Positions 21,646-32,500 of a DNA stretch of 64,000 nt are shown here, piece after piece. The DNA is from Caenorhabditis remanei. Lineage: Eukaryota; Nematoda; Chromadorea; Rhabditida; Rhabditidae. Position 1 is the first letter of the stretch; every line of letters starts with the position of its first letter. Location of the stretch: contig NC_071331.1 of assembly GCF_010183535.1 (NCBI RefSeq), positions 372,001 through 436,000 of the forward strand, read 5' to 3'. The notes beneath the pieces were generated by a model. The model ran no database searches. It worked only from the letters and a program-made list of their open reading frames with translations, and had not been told where the DNA came from. The position numbers were made by a program, and so were the translations under genes.

Positions 21646-21779
21646 TTTTTAATTTTATTTTTTACCTTGAAAATAAATGTGATAATTATTAAATTAATCT
21701 GTTTTGTCTTATTTTATGTTCTTTCGTTTCCATATTTCTTAGAAAATGGGCGGAGCAAATAATAACAGATTTTCAGAAA
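21646..21779. promoter_or_regulatory. Operon-like intercistronic region
   Basis: Only 134 bases separate the stop of one SPK gene and the ATG of the next. It contains an AATAAA signal near 21670, a U-rich stretch (TTTTGTCTTATTTTATG) and a TTTTCAG acceptor at about 21771-21777. This is the layout of Caenorhabditis operons, where the downstream message receives an SL2 leader. Confidence 0.55.
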
Positions 21780-24700
21780 ATGAGCACTGGTGAAACTCCG
21801 CCCCCTGTCTCTCCACCGCCCGTCTCATCGAATTTTCTGCAATTTATTGTGGAAAAATCGAAAATTGTGACGTCACCATTCAACAAAACACAAATTTGTA
21901 GAGAATACGCGGAGAAGACGTCCATTTCGTTGAGATATTTACAGGGATTGTTAGTTTTATTTTTATTGGAAATTTTAATAAATGAAAATCTTTTTTTTTT
22001 GAATTCAAAAATACCGACGAGAGATGCATCAAAACAAGGATTTCGACACAATGACGAAGATGAGAATCTGTTTTGCATTGGGCGCATCGATTGATTCGAA
22101 GTTTTTAGAAGAGTGAGTGAGCAGGGAGAAGCTCCGCCCATTATTACAGATTTGACAAGACTTGAACTGTGCGGCAAATTTACAGAAGTGGGCGTGGTCT
22201 TGGAAACTTCAGACCAATCGTTTCATAGAGTTTCCGCTCACAGCTATTAGCAGTTCACCCCTCTTACAACTGCGCCCCACCGCTAACGAGAGAGAATCGG
22301 CGAGAGACGCAGAGTTTTTTCGCGTGCCGCCACGGATTTTTACAGTTTTTGACCTATTTTTTGCTATTTCTCATTTGTTTTTTGTGAATTATTATGAAAA
22401 ACATCAAAAATAGGTCGAAAACGGTGAAAAACTCTGCGTCTCTCGCCGATACTATCTCGTTAGCGGTGGAGCGCAGTTGTAAGAACGCCGATCTAATAGA
22501 ACGGAATATAATCTAAGGGGGCGTGGCTTAATAACTTTATTACTTTCAGACTTCAAAAGAACGCCACTGTGACCATTGATTCCTTAATGAGAATTATGAA
22601 ATACACTGCAAATGATGGAAATTTGAAATTGAATGGAGAACCACTCCATTGGGCGTTGAAAAGAGCACAGAATGAAGGAGAAGGAGAAGTGACGTCATCA
22701 TCATCAGAATCCTCTTCTTCTTCAGAAGAAGAAGATTCAGAATCCGAAATGGATTTCAAGGAGAGTGTCTCGATAAGTGGATGGCCTCGTCTCATTGAGT
22801 CAAAACTCAAATTAATGAAATTTGTGGCCGAGAAAACGAAGGGGATTTCTAGGCCATTGAGTCTCGCATACTTGGCAACTGAATACGTTCGAAAAGGGAA
22901 AACGGAGAAGTCGAAGTCATCGATTCGTCATTCGCTTCGACGGCTTCGGGACGAAGTTTATAAAATGTTGAATTTCGATGTGGCGACACGAGTTCGAATC
23001 ATTTTTGGATTGAGTGCCAGAGTTGATGAAGGATTTTTGAATGAGTATATTAACCAACCGAGCTTTTTTGTCACATGTGCGCCCCATGGCAAACGAGAGA
23101 ATAGCGACGAGAGACGCAGATTTTCACAGTTTCAGACATCCAAAATGGATGAAAAACGGTTAAAATCTGTGTCGACGCGAGAAAAAACTCTGCGTCTCTC
23201 GTCGATGTTTGCCGTGGGGCGAAATTGTAACAAAAATGCTAATAGAGGGGCGTGGTCTAATTTTACCAACTTTCATTTGCACAGACTCCGCAGTGACGCA
23301 ATTGTAGAAGTAGACGAAAAACGACGAATCTCAAAATATGAATCGAATGATGGAAGTCTGAAATTACTCGGAGAACACGTCAAATTGAATTCGTATCCGA
23401 TGAAAGAAGACGTCGCCCAAGAGAATCGAATAAGAATAGTTGATGGGAAGAGAGAGTTGATGACATTTATTGCGGAACAGTCTCGAAATACGAAATCTCA
23501 AATGAATATTAATGAATTAAGCAGAGAATTCATGAAGAAATTCAATTATTTCTCCACAATTTACGCAGTTCAACAACAGATTCATCGCTTTCGAACGAAT
23601 CTTCCCAAACTTTGTGGATTCGATTTGAGCCTGAAAATTCGAATGATTTTTGGATTGGGTGTGAAGATTGATCAGAATTATTTGGAGAGGTGAGGTCCTG
23701 GAAAATGGGCGGAGTCTGTTTCGCAACATCACGGCACAGTTTTTTCCGAAGCTTTTCGAAAGGCTGGCTGAAACTGCTTGACTGCGAAAACGCGCCAAAG
23801 GCACGCCAGATTCCTTGAACAATTTATTGTTGAAAAATTTGGTTTTCTGATATTTTCAGCTCATTTTCGCCCAATTTTAAACTAAATTTAGCAAAAAAAT
23901 CTACTGAAAATCTGATTTTCAACTCTAAAAACGCTATTTTTGCCTCATATCTCACAAAATGAGCAAACACGCCAAAGGCACGCCAGATTCCCAGCATTTT
24001 TTATCAATTTTTGTTGAAAAATCAGAGAAAGTTCGCTCTATTGAGAACAGTTATAATAAGCCACGCCTCTTTCAGACTCCGCCGAAATGCTGAAGTGGAG
24101 GTGGATGAGAAGGGAAGAATCACAAAATACAAGGCGAATGACGGAAGTCTTGAATTGAGAGGAGCACATCGACGAACATATAAATGGGAAGATGAGAAAG
24201 ATGAGAAGAAGATGAAGTTGAAAGTGAAAGAAGACGGTGTGAAACCATTCGATGAGAAATTATTCATAGAAAACTATAAAAATGAGCACAAAATCAAGTT
24301 GGAGCATCCACAGCTTGCCACGTCATCTTCCACGAGACTTCCACCGATTACTTATGGAGCATTGTTGTATGTCTGCTTTAGCATTAGAGCGCGCTTGCTT
24401 TTTTTCACTCAATTTAATATTTTAAACCTTTTTTCACTCTCTATCAAAAACTGCAAAAATCCCAGCTCTTTTGAATTTAAACGAGAAAAAATACTGTTTA
24501 TTAGCTTAGCCCAGTTTTTACAACTGCGCTCCACCGAAATCCTCTTGAAAAATGTATCTTTTTATCTGCGTCTCTCAATTTCGCACACAATTTTCTCCGG
24601 TTTCGATAGAGCGCGGTTGTAATAATCGTGTCAAGTACCGCTTTGATTCCGGTAGAGCGCAATTGCGAAACTTGAAGTTTTTCAGAAAAACAGTCCAAAA

Positions 24701-25161
24701 ATCGACTCGATGTGGAAATGGGATCGAATTTCTTTCGATCCTCTCTGACGTGGCATTCAATTTAAAATCACCGATTATGCTTCCATTTGTGGAGAATGTT
24801 GCAAAGAGAATACAAGAATCCGAGATCAAGAAAATGGTTATTAGTCCTTGAGGAAGTTTCAAAATGTCTCATTTTTTAATTTCAGTACATCCCCGAATCA
24901 ATCCTCCGTTCCTCATTCGACGTGGGTCTACGTGTCATTCTCGATCATTCGAAACTGACAGTTTCAAACGAGGAATCGAATATTTCACTGAAAGAAGTGC
25001 TCATGGTTTTCCGTGTTGCTCTATTCAATTCAAACGGTTACGTGGATTTCAAAGACGAGTTGAGACGAATGAGTTATAGCAATTGGAAAGCGGATCTGAG
25101 AGTTTCGTATAAAAATGTCCGATACGGATTGGAGATGGCGATTGAGATGGCCTTCCCGTGA
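21780..25161 (+). CDS. Three-SPK-domain protein with helical C-terminal module
   Basis: Proposed seven exons (21780-21953, 22024-22112, 22550-23044, 23285-23689, 24076-24366, 24686-24836, 24886-25161), about 626 residues. SPK-1: NFLQFIVEKSKIVTSPFNKT, TMTKMRICFALGASIDSKFL, ATVTIDSLMRIMKYTANDG. An acidic serine run (SSSSESSSSSEEEDSESE) follows, then SPK-2 (KLKLMKFVAEKTKGISRPLS to AIVEVDEKRRISKY) and SPK-3 (KRELMTFIAEQSRNTKSQMN to AEVEVDEKGRITKY). The C-terminal module contains IEFLSILSDVAFNLKSPIML, IPESILRSSFDVGLRVILDH and a final YGLEMAIEMAFP. The join between exons 1 and 2 is weak: no normal acceptor exists, and only a GAG-AG site keeps the conserved frame. Introns hold elements of both MITE families. 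Function unknown. Confidence 0.75.
22244..22498. mobile_element. Family B MITE
   Basis: Long inverted arms beginning CTTACAACTGCGCCCCACCG and ending CGGTGGAGCGCAGTTGTAAG, each with a GAGAGACGCAGAGTTTTT segment facing a central AT-rich loop. It lies in intron 2 of the three-SPK gene. The flanks read TATTAG on the left and CTAATA on the right. Confidence 0.75.
23064..23247. mobile_element. Family B MITE
   Basis: Inverted arms with GTGCGCCCCATGGCAAACG at the left and GTTTGCCGTGGGGCGAAATT at the right, each with a GAGAGACGCAGA segment inside. It is in intron 3 of the three-SPK gene, between the GTATATT donor and the GCACAG acceptor. Confidence 0.7.
24505..24670. mobile_element. Family A MITE with an additional half copy
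   Basis: A family A copy in inverted orientation (TTACAACTGCGCTCCACCGA at the left, TTTCGATAGAGCGCGGTTGT at the right) followed directly by GATTCCGGTAGAGCGCAATT, an extra terminal repeat. It fills most of intron 5 of the three-SPK gene. Confidence 0.7.
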
Positions 25162-25261
25162 ATAATTGGACCTTTAACTTTATTAATTTGTTGTGTTGTT
25201 GGTACTAATTTGATAAAAATTGTTTTTTTTTTCAGTCGTTCTTTCGATATTCTCGGATTCA

Positions 25262-25380
25262 ACCCAAACATTTCTCTAGGTTACGGTAGACATCGGCAGG
25301 TCTGCAAACACCGCCACGTCAGAGTGCACACAATTTGAAATAAAATTTTGCTGAATAAAAAATTATGTTTTTCTCGAACT
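25262..25380. repeat. Short dispersed repeat, copy 2
   Basis: GTTACGGTAGACATCGGCAG, GTCTGCAAACACCG and GTGCACACAATTTGAAAT resemble 19320-19400. It is in the 266-bp spacer between two SPK genes. Confidence 0.5.
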
Positions 25381-25427
25381 GAAATGAGTGAAATAAGCTC
25401 GAAGATCTAAAATTCTAAAATTGCAGA

Positions 25428-28400
25428 ATGTCAAAAGTGACGGAACTGCCGTCTTGGGCGGGCGCCAGCCCTGAAAACTTGGAATTTCTGAATTTCATCG
25501 CAGAGAAGGCCCAATTTGTGAAAGACCCATTCAATATTAGGAATATATGCAGAGAATTCAAGAATCGAGCACGCACGAGGTCTTCTGATTCTAATTTGAG
25601 CAGCAAGTAATTAATTTTTTTTAAATTTTAAAATAATTCCTTTAAAAAAATTGTTTACAGGCTTATGAGATATCGAAAAAGAATTCACGAGTTGGAGGAA
25701 TTCGATATTGATACAAAAGTGAAAATTCTCTACGCGTTAAGTGCTCCAATCGATCGAACATTTCTAAAAGAGTATGCGGAAATGGGGGCGGAGCTTAAGA
25801 CAAATTCAAAATTTCCAGACTAACAGAACAAGCAGAAATCGTGTTAGATGCTCATGGAAGAATCACAGAATATCATAAAAAGACGGGCGGTTTGGATTTA
25901 AAAGGAGATCATATATTCCAGAAGGAACTTCCATTAAATACACAAAGAAATAGGGCTCTGATGGACATTTTGATGGAGAAATCGAAGGAAACGAGTTGTT
26001 TTCCGATCACTGATGCCTCGTTGATTAGAGAATTCAAGATGTTGACGAACGATACGAATAGTGAATGCTATTTGAGACGAGTGTCAGTTATATTACTTCC
26101 AAAAAATAAGGAAAATCTGAAAAATTTATTAAAAATTAAAAAAAATATTGCGAACAGGTATAAGTAGAGATTCGATGAAAGTTTGAAGAATTCGACGTCG
26201 AAAATGACGAAAAATGACTGAAACTTGCAGAAAATTATGCTAAAAAGCGGCAAAATTCGAAAACGACCTGAAAACGCGTCACAGGCGCCCCAGACCCAAT
26301 TTTGGATAGTTTCCCGATGAAAAAAGATGTCTAGTGCGTCTTCTTTTTGCAAAAATTGGGAGATTATGATCCGCCCACATTTTGAATCTTTTTCCGAAAG
26401 TTTTGAACCCCGATTTTTCTAGAAACGCGTCAAAGGCACCCCAGTTTCAAGGTTTTTAAAGCAAAAATAGTTTTAAAAAAAATGCAATTTTTCTCTCAAA
26501 ATCTCAAGAAAATTGAAAAATTCACTTTTTTCTAGAAATTTAGCAAAAAGTTTTAGGTTTTTGCTGGTTTTTGATGATTTTCCGGGACTCGGACTACAAA
26601 AATCGCATTGAAAATCGACAAAAATGAAGAAAATTTAGCTTTTTTTGAATTAGTCGCAATACATGACATTTCCAGATATCAACAAATGAAGACTCAAATC
26701 TACACATCGAATGAATTAGACAATGAGACGAAGATCAAAATGCTATTCGTTTCGAGTGCATCCATACCGAAGAGTGTTCTCGAAGAGTTTGTCTAATTTT
26801 AAATTTTTTCAAAGAAAATTGAAAATTTCTATCTCCAGAATCCGAAAAGACGCCGAAGTCGAAGTGGACGAAGAGATGAGAATTACAAGATATGAATCAA
26901 ACGATGGAAATCTGAAATTAAGTGGAAAACAGAGTCTTCCAGCGAAGATGGGAAATGATAAGAGAACAAGAAGGAAGAGAATGGGAACAGCGTATTTAGG
27001 AGAATATGGAAAGATTCTGGAGCAAAGAGAACTCGAAATGCATAAAAAGTTAGTTTAGAAGGGAAGGATCTCGAGTCAAAATGGAGAGATATATTATCAA
27101 AGCCCGGGAAATTGGCGCCAAAGTGAAAATTTCAAAATTTTTTTCGAATTTTTTTGAAAATGTTTGATATTTTTTCGCGAAAAAGTCAAATTTTCGACAA
27201 TCATTCGGAATTAGAAGAAGTTCTGAATAATCATCAGAAATTTTACATTTTTGATGAAAAATTAAAAAGATTTCAAAAATATATTGAAAGAAACAGGCCG
27301 GGCCGGGCCAATTATGGTTTACAAGAGAATATTTTTCACATCACGGTTGAGAATTGGCTGAAATTTTGCATAGTTATACTTTCGACCTTCCTCTATCTCA
27401 TGGCGTTTTCAAAATCTGGAAAACTCTGGTCATTTTCGAGAAAATTGGGTCTGAAAAAGTCTGAAAGTTGCCTTTTTTCTCTCGGAAAAAAATTCTTTTT
27501 AATAAATGTTCATTTTCAGACCTCTTCAGACTCAAATTATTCGAAAATCCTCCGAGTTTTGCAGATTTGAAAAGCGCCATGTGATAGAGGATCGTCGAAA
27601 GTATAACTATGCAAAATTTCAGCCAATTCTCAACACTGGTAGTGAAAAAAGTTCCCTTGTTAGGAAACTAGAAGGCGCCAACGACGCCCCAGCCTTATTC
27701 TAATTGTGAATATTTCAGTGTGAAAAAGCGTCGATACTACACAGTTGGCTCGAATATCGTCAAGAAACGATCTCAACGAATTCAGGAGGAAATGGAGAAT
27801 ATTCCAAACGAAAAATACAAAGAAATCTGGAGGAATTCGATTGAAAAAGTGGATAATTCTGAATATTTTTATGAAGAATTGTATGAAGAAGAAGCGGAAG
27901 AGATTCAATATTATCCTGATTTTCCAATTTCAATAAAACAAGAAACTCAAATTGAGGAATTCCCACATGAAACTCCTTTTTTGTACAATTCATTCGATTC
28001 TCAGCATTCTCAGTATGCCACGTCATCATCAGAACAATCGTTTAATTTTCCGTATCACGGCGGGTTCACAGGGTGAGTAGGCGGAGTCAGCATAGATTTT
28101 TTTCCAATAAGAAATTTCAGAAGTCAGCAATCAGATTCATCTGAAAATCAAAAATTTCCGTTTGATCTTCTTTCAAAAGAAGACGTTGATTCAATCCTTC
28201 TAGCCTCCGAACATCCGATTCTGGAAGAGAAACCACTTCTTTTCGATGTAAAACCAGAATTCATTGACCTCAATTCGATTCCAGACGAGAATTTTCTCAA
28301 TTTTATTAATAATGATGATCAATTTTTTATATCCTCTAATGAGTAAGTGCGCTCTACGGCTAACTATTTAGAATTTGTGGAATTTCAGCAGTGAAGAGTC

Positions 28401-28879
28401 TGCTTCAGCATCGGGGGCGTCTTCCGATTCTATCAGTCTAACTGAAATTCTATCGATTTTTCGAGATTTGACAGACGAAATCGGTCTGAAGAAGCTTCGC
28501 GATGAGTTATCCATGAAAATTGTGCAGTTGGAACCGAGGAATTTGGTAAAAAAATTGGCCCCGCCCACAACTAAGCCACGCCCATTTTCCTAATTTCCAG
28601 AACATCTCCATCAGCTCCATACTTTTGGCACTTGACTCCGCCCTTCCAGTTATCACAAAGTCTATTGCACCGCCCGAAATGCCATCAATTAATCTCGCTG
28701 ATTTTCTCCGACTTCTCAAAAATGCGACGTCTCGAATGAATTCGTCTCAACTTGGTGAATTTCAGCAGGAACTGGATGAAATGTGTAATGATGAAGAGAA
28801 GAAGAATAGAAATGTCAGCCACGAAACGATTCGACACGGACTAGAACATGCTTTGGATATTATTCTTCCATTGTTTTGA
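25428..28879 (+). CDS. Two-SPK-domain protein with disordered linker and helical C-terminal module
   Basis: Nine exons (25428-25606, 25661-25771, 25819-26082, 26676-26786, 26839-27048, 27719-28072, 28121-28342, 28389-28545, 28601-28879) encode about 628 residues. SPK-1: ENLEFLNFIAEKAQFVKDPF, TKVKILYALSAPIDRTFLKE, AEIVLDAHGRITEYHKKTGG. SPK-2: NRALMDILMEKSKETSCFPI, TKIKMLFVSSASIPKSVLEE, AEVEVDEEMRITRYESNDG. The central exons are polar and acidic (SQHSQYATSSSEQSFNF, PEFIDLNSIPDENFLNF) and probably disordered. The C-terminal module carries ISLTEILSIFRDLTDEIGLK, ISISSILLALDSALPVITKS, INLADFLRLLKNA and RHGLEHALDIILPLF. Exons 2 and 4 are both exactly 111 nt. The AATG start follows a TTGCAG acceptor 266 bp after the previous gene. 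Introns 3 and 5 are long and filled with repeats. Confidence 0.82.
27336..27650. mobile_element. Palindromic element in an SPK-gene intron
   Basis: Left arm TTGAGAATTGGCTGAAATTT followed by TGCATAGTTATACTTTCGA; the right arm is its reverse complement, ending AGCCAATTCTCAACAC. The arms are about 65-80 bases with a spacer of about 160. Non-coding and inside intron 5 of the SPK gene. Confidence 0.65.
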
Positions 28880-29592
28880 ACTTTTTTAATCATTTCACTC
28901 ACTTATTTACTTTTCTCACTTTGATCATGTTACTCGAATAACCAATATGAATTATCAGTTTTCTTGCGGCGCTTCAGAGAAATTTCAATGGAGCACGAGT
29001 TGTCAAAAGTCACGAGAACCGAAGTCTCCACTAAACTCACTAGCATAATGATCACTTTTTGTTGGAAAATACTCTTGACAATGTGAAACAAAGAAATACA
29101 GATATATAGCACAACTGCATTTGCTAGAATCGTTCAAAAAAATACAAATAAAACGAATAATTATATAACAAATTCTTCTGAATTCATCGCACAACTTGTT
29201 GACTCGTCTGTCATCTGAAACAAGAGATATTCTCAAAATGTCGAAATTCGGAAAAGATATTGATATAAGAATCTGAAAGAGAACAATGAATATTGAAAGT
29301 GACAGTTTCATTAGAATCGAGGATTCTACGGTGTAACATGTAATGAGAAGAGGTTAAATGCAGATATAAAAAAGTGAAACAAATTGGGTGTCTAGTCTAG
29401 AAAGTGCGGTTGAAATGTTTAAAAATGTGAGAAGTTAACAGGAGTTTAGGTTTGTAAAAGTTAAGAGAACAAGGTAAAATGAAGTGGGTAAAAATCATGT
29501 TTTAACAAGATAAAAATTATTTGAAAAATGCGAGAAAAAGAAAAAGAAAACAATAAAAACAACAAAAAACAAAGATAAAAATTAAAAAAAAA
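28880..29592. other. Convergent intergenic region, nothing recognised
   Basis: Separates the 3' ends of the plus-strand and minus-strand SPK clusters. AT-rich; I see no gene, repeat or RNA here beyond the UTRs. Confidence 0.55.
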
Positions 29593-32500
29593 TTATGGGC
29601 TGACGAACTCTAGAATCTGTTGAAGTGCACGAAGAATCTTTCTCATTGGGACAACCTGAAAATGGAATAGATTTGGGTTTTATATTGAAAAATCAATTGA
29701 TTACCTTGTTTTCTCCACTTATTCCGCCTATAATTCCATCAATTTTCTTCTGGAAATCATCGAATCCAGGTGAGTTGAGATAGAAGAAACTATCGCTGAG
29801 ATTCTTCAAAAAGTCCTTGAGATCCATCGATTCTTCTTGAGATGACGTGGATTTGGATCCACTTTTGATGAGAAGAAGACCCGCTTCGAGCAACTGGATG
29901 ACGTCAGCGGATGGGATATTCTGATGAGTCAACTCTTGAATTGCTGTGTCAATTTCCGAGATGAATTGAATGAGAGTAGTTGAGCGAAGGGTTCGAATGA
30001 ACGCTTTCATCCATTCGAGGATCTGGCGAGAGTCAATTGATTCGATTGATGAAGATCTGAAAACGGAAAATTAGAAAAGTATTGCATTGCAGTACTAACT
30101 GATTTCCTGGAGACGAAGCTTCTGGAAGTGTATTCTGAATCTCTCCAGAATTCTCCATTTTGGTTCTTTTCGATGGTTCTTCTCCTTCTTCGTTATTCTT
30201 TCTTTTTTCTCCCCGTGTAATCACTTGATTTCCAGATTCTTCGGGTGCCAGAGTACAGCCATTTCCAGTGGTGTTATGCTCAGAAGTTGTCTGATTAATA
30301 GCAGCTGTAACTGACTGGGCAATAAAATATCGTGGCGGAACTGAGACACTTCGAGTATTCTTTATCAATTTTCTGATTGGCGGAGCCAGATTTCCGCTCG
30401 GAATCACCATCCCAGCAATACTAGAACTATCTGGTGTTTCCTCCTTAGCTCCCATTTGAACTACACTCTCTCTTGTAACTGACTGGACAACCGAATTTCC
30501 AGACTTCATCGATTCTCTGATTGGTAGTGTCTCCATCACAGAAATACTATTTGAACTATTTGGTGTCTCCTCCTCCTCTATTGGATTCTCATTACTAGAA
30601 TCACTATTTCCAATGGTTTCCACATCAATCTCTTCGTCAGATTCAACAGATTCCTCTCTACGCAACACCGATTTCATTCGTATCTCTTCTAGATTTTTTT
30701 CGATTTTCTTATCGGCTGACTCTCTTCTGCGTCTCTTCTCATCATCATCGTCATTCGAATCTCCTTGAATATATTGGTCATCCAATGCCGAGTGTGTGCT
30801 AAAACAAGAAGAAGTTAAGAATAAAAACAAAGGGAAACTCACAAATCATTGAAATCATCAACTGGTGGAATCGGATCAAAAGCAAGATCTGGATATGGGG
30901 AAGCGTATGTGTGATCAGATATTGAATTCTCCTCAGAATTATTTCTAGATGATCGCTCACTGACGTCACGAGAACTGAAAATGATAACTATCATTGGGGA
31001 GAGATTTTGTTAGATTTATAAATTTCGGGAAAAAAGAGAAATCGGTAAAAAACGATGTGCCCAGAGAAGAACGAGCTACAGTAGTACCGCTCAAAAGGTT
31101 ACCAACTTTAGTTTTTTTCAGTGGAAAGTGGCCAACTTTAACAGTGTATTTCGGTGTCACCTGATTGTCCGATAAACTCAATTTTGTTTGTGTTGAACAG
31201 AGCAAAAATATCACTTCATTTTTGTAGTTTACCATTTTTCTGTAGGGACACCATCATGAAAGTTACAGGTTGTCAAAGTGAAAAACTTCAAAAATTCGCT
31301 AATTTGCAATGAAATCAGTCGGTTTCAGGGAGAAATGGCTTTGACAACCTGTAACTTTCATGGTTGTGTCCCTACAGAAAAATGGTCAACTACAAAAATG
31401 ATGTCCTATTCTTGCTCTATCCAACACATACAAAATTGAGTTTATCGGACAATCAGGTGACATCGAAATACACTGTCAAAGTTGGTCATTTTACACTGAA
31501 AACTTCCAAAGTTGATAACCTTTTGAGCGGTACTGTAACTCGTTCTAGCCACGTTTCAGAGCATATCCATGAAATTGTTTTCTCTTTCCATTCGAAATCT
31601 AGTTTCCCCGATCCCAGTCTCACTTACAAACTTTTGAGAATAGTTTCACGAGCGCCTCCTTCTCCCCGATTTTCAGATGCATTCGGTACATTATTTGATG
31701 TCATTGTTGGAGTTGAAGTTGCTGGATTTTGAGAATGATATACTTCTTGTTTGATAGAAATTGGAGTAACATGAACATTTCCCATCGGAAACTGATCCGT
31801 ATCTGATTCGACACTCATTGGAAGAGTATGCCCAGTTTCTACTTTTATTTCCTTCTTAACAACAATTCTCTTCTGATTGACACTTCTTCGTGTCACTCTT
31901 CCAATCGAATCATCATTCTGAAGAACATCTTCATCTGATTCCTGGATCCCATCGTCCACTCTGGGAAGTTTTAATTTTCCGTCATTAGATCTATACATTA
32001 TCATCTTTTTATGACCGTCTACTTCCACTTTTGCATTCTTTCGGAATCTGAAACATATGTTATCAGTAGCGACTTGTTTTCAGAGTTCACTTAAAACGCG
32101 TCAAAGTCACGCCAGACAAATGAGATTTCGCTGGTTTTTTGAATGCCTGGGGTGATCTTGAAGCGTTTTTAATCAAAAATATTTCTAGGAACAAATTGAA
32201 AGAGAAAACGAATCGAATAGAGTACATACTCAATGAGAAGATCCTCCCTAATCATAGCTCCCAATCCAAACAACAATTGAGCTTTTGTCTCCAAATCCAA
32301 CTCTGTTGAATTGTTGATTTTTGGACGTAACTGTTCCATTCTGAAATTCAAAGATATCGTTTCTTTCCGAGTTCGATTCTATTCGCACAGCACGCTTCTT
32401 ACAACCACGCTTTACCGAAACCGAAGAAAATTGTCTGCGAAATTGAGAGACTCAGTGAAAAAGAGACATTTTTTCAAGAGCGTTTCGCTGGAGCGCAGTT

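Noticed and set aside
24501..24698. Short frames sharing a TTALYRNRRKLCAKLRD-like peptide across several loci
   Set aside because: The same peptide appears wherever a family A element lies; it is translation of the repeat, not a gene family.
31364..31732. 122-codon plus-strand frame
   Set aside because: It spans the end of the palindromic element and the antisense of an SPK linker exon; only the minus-strand exon is supported.
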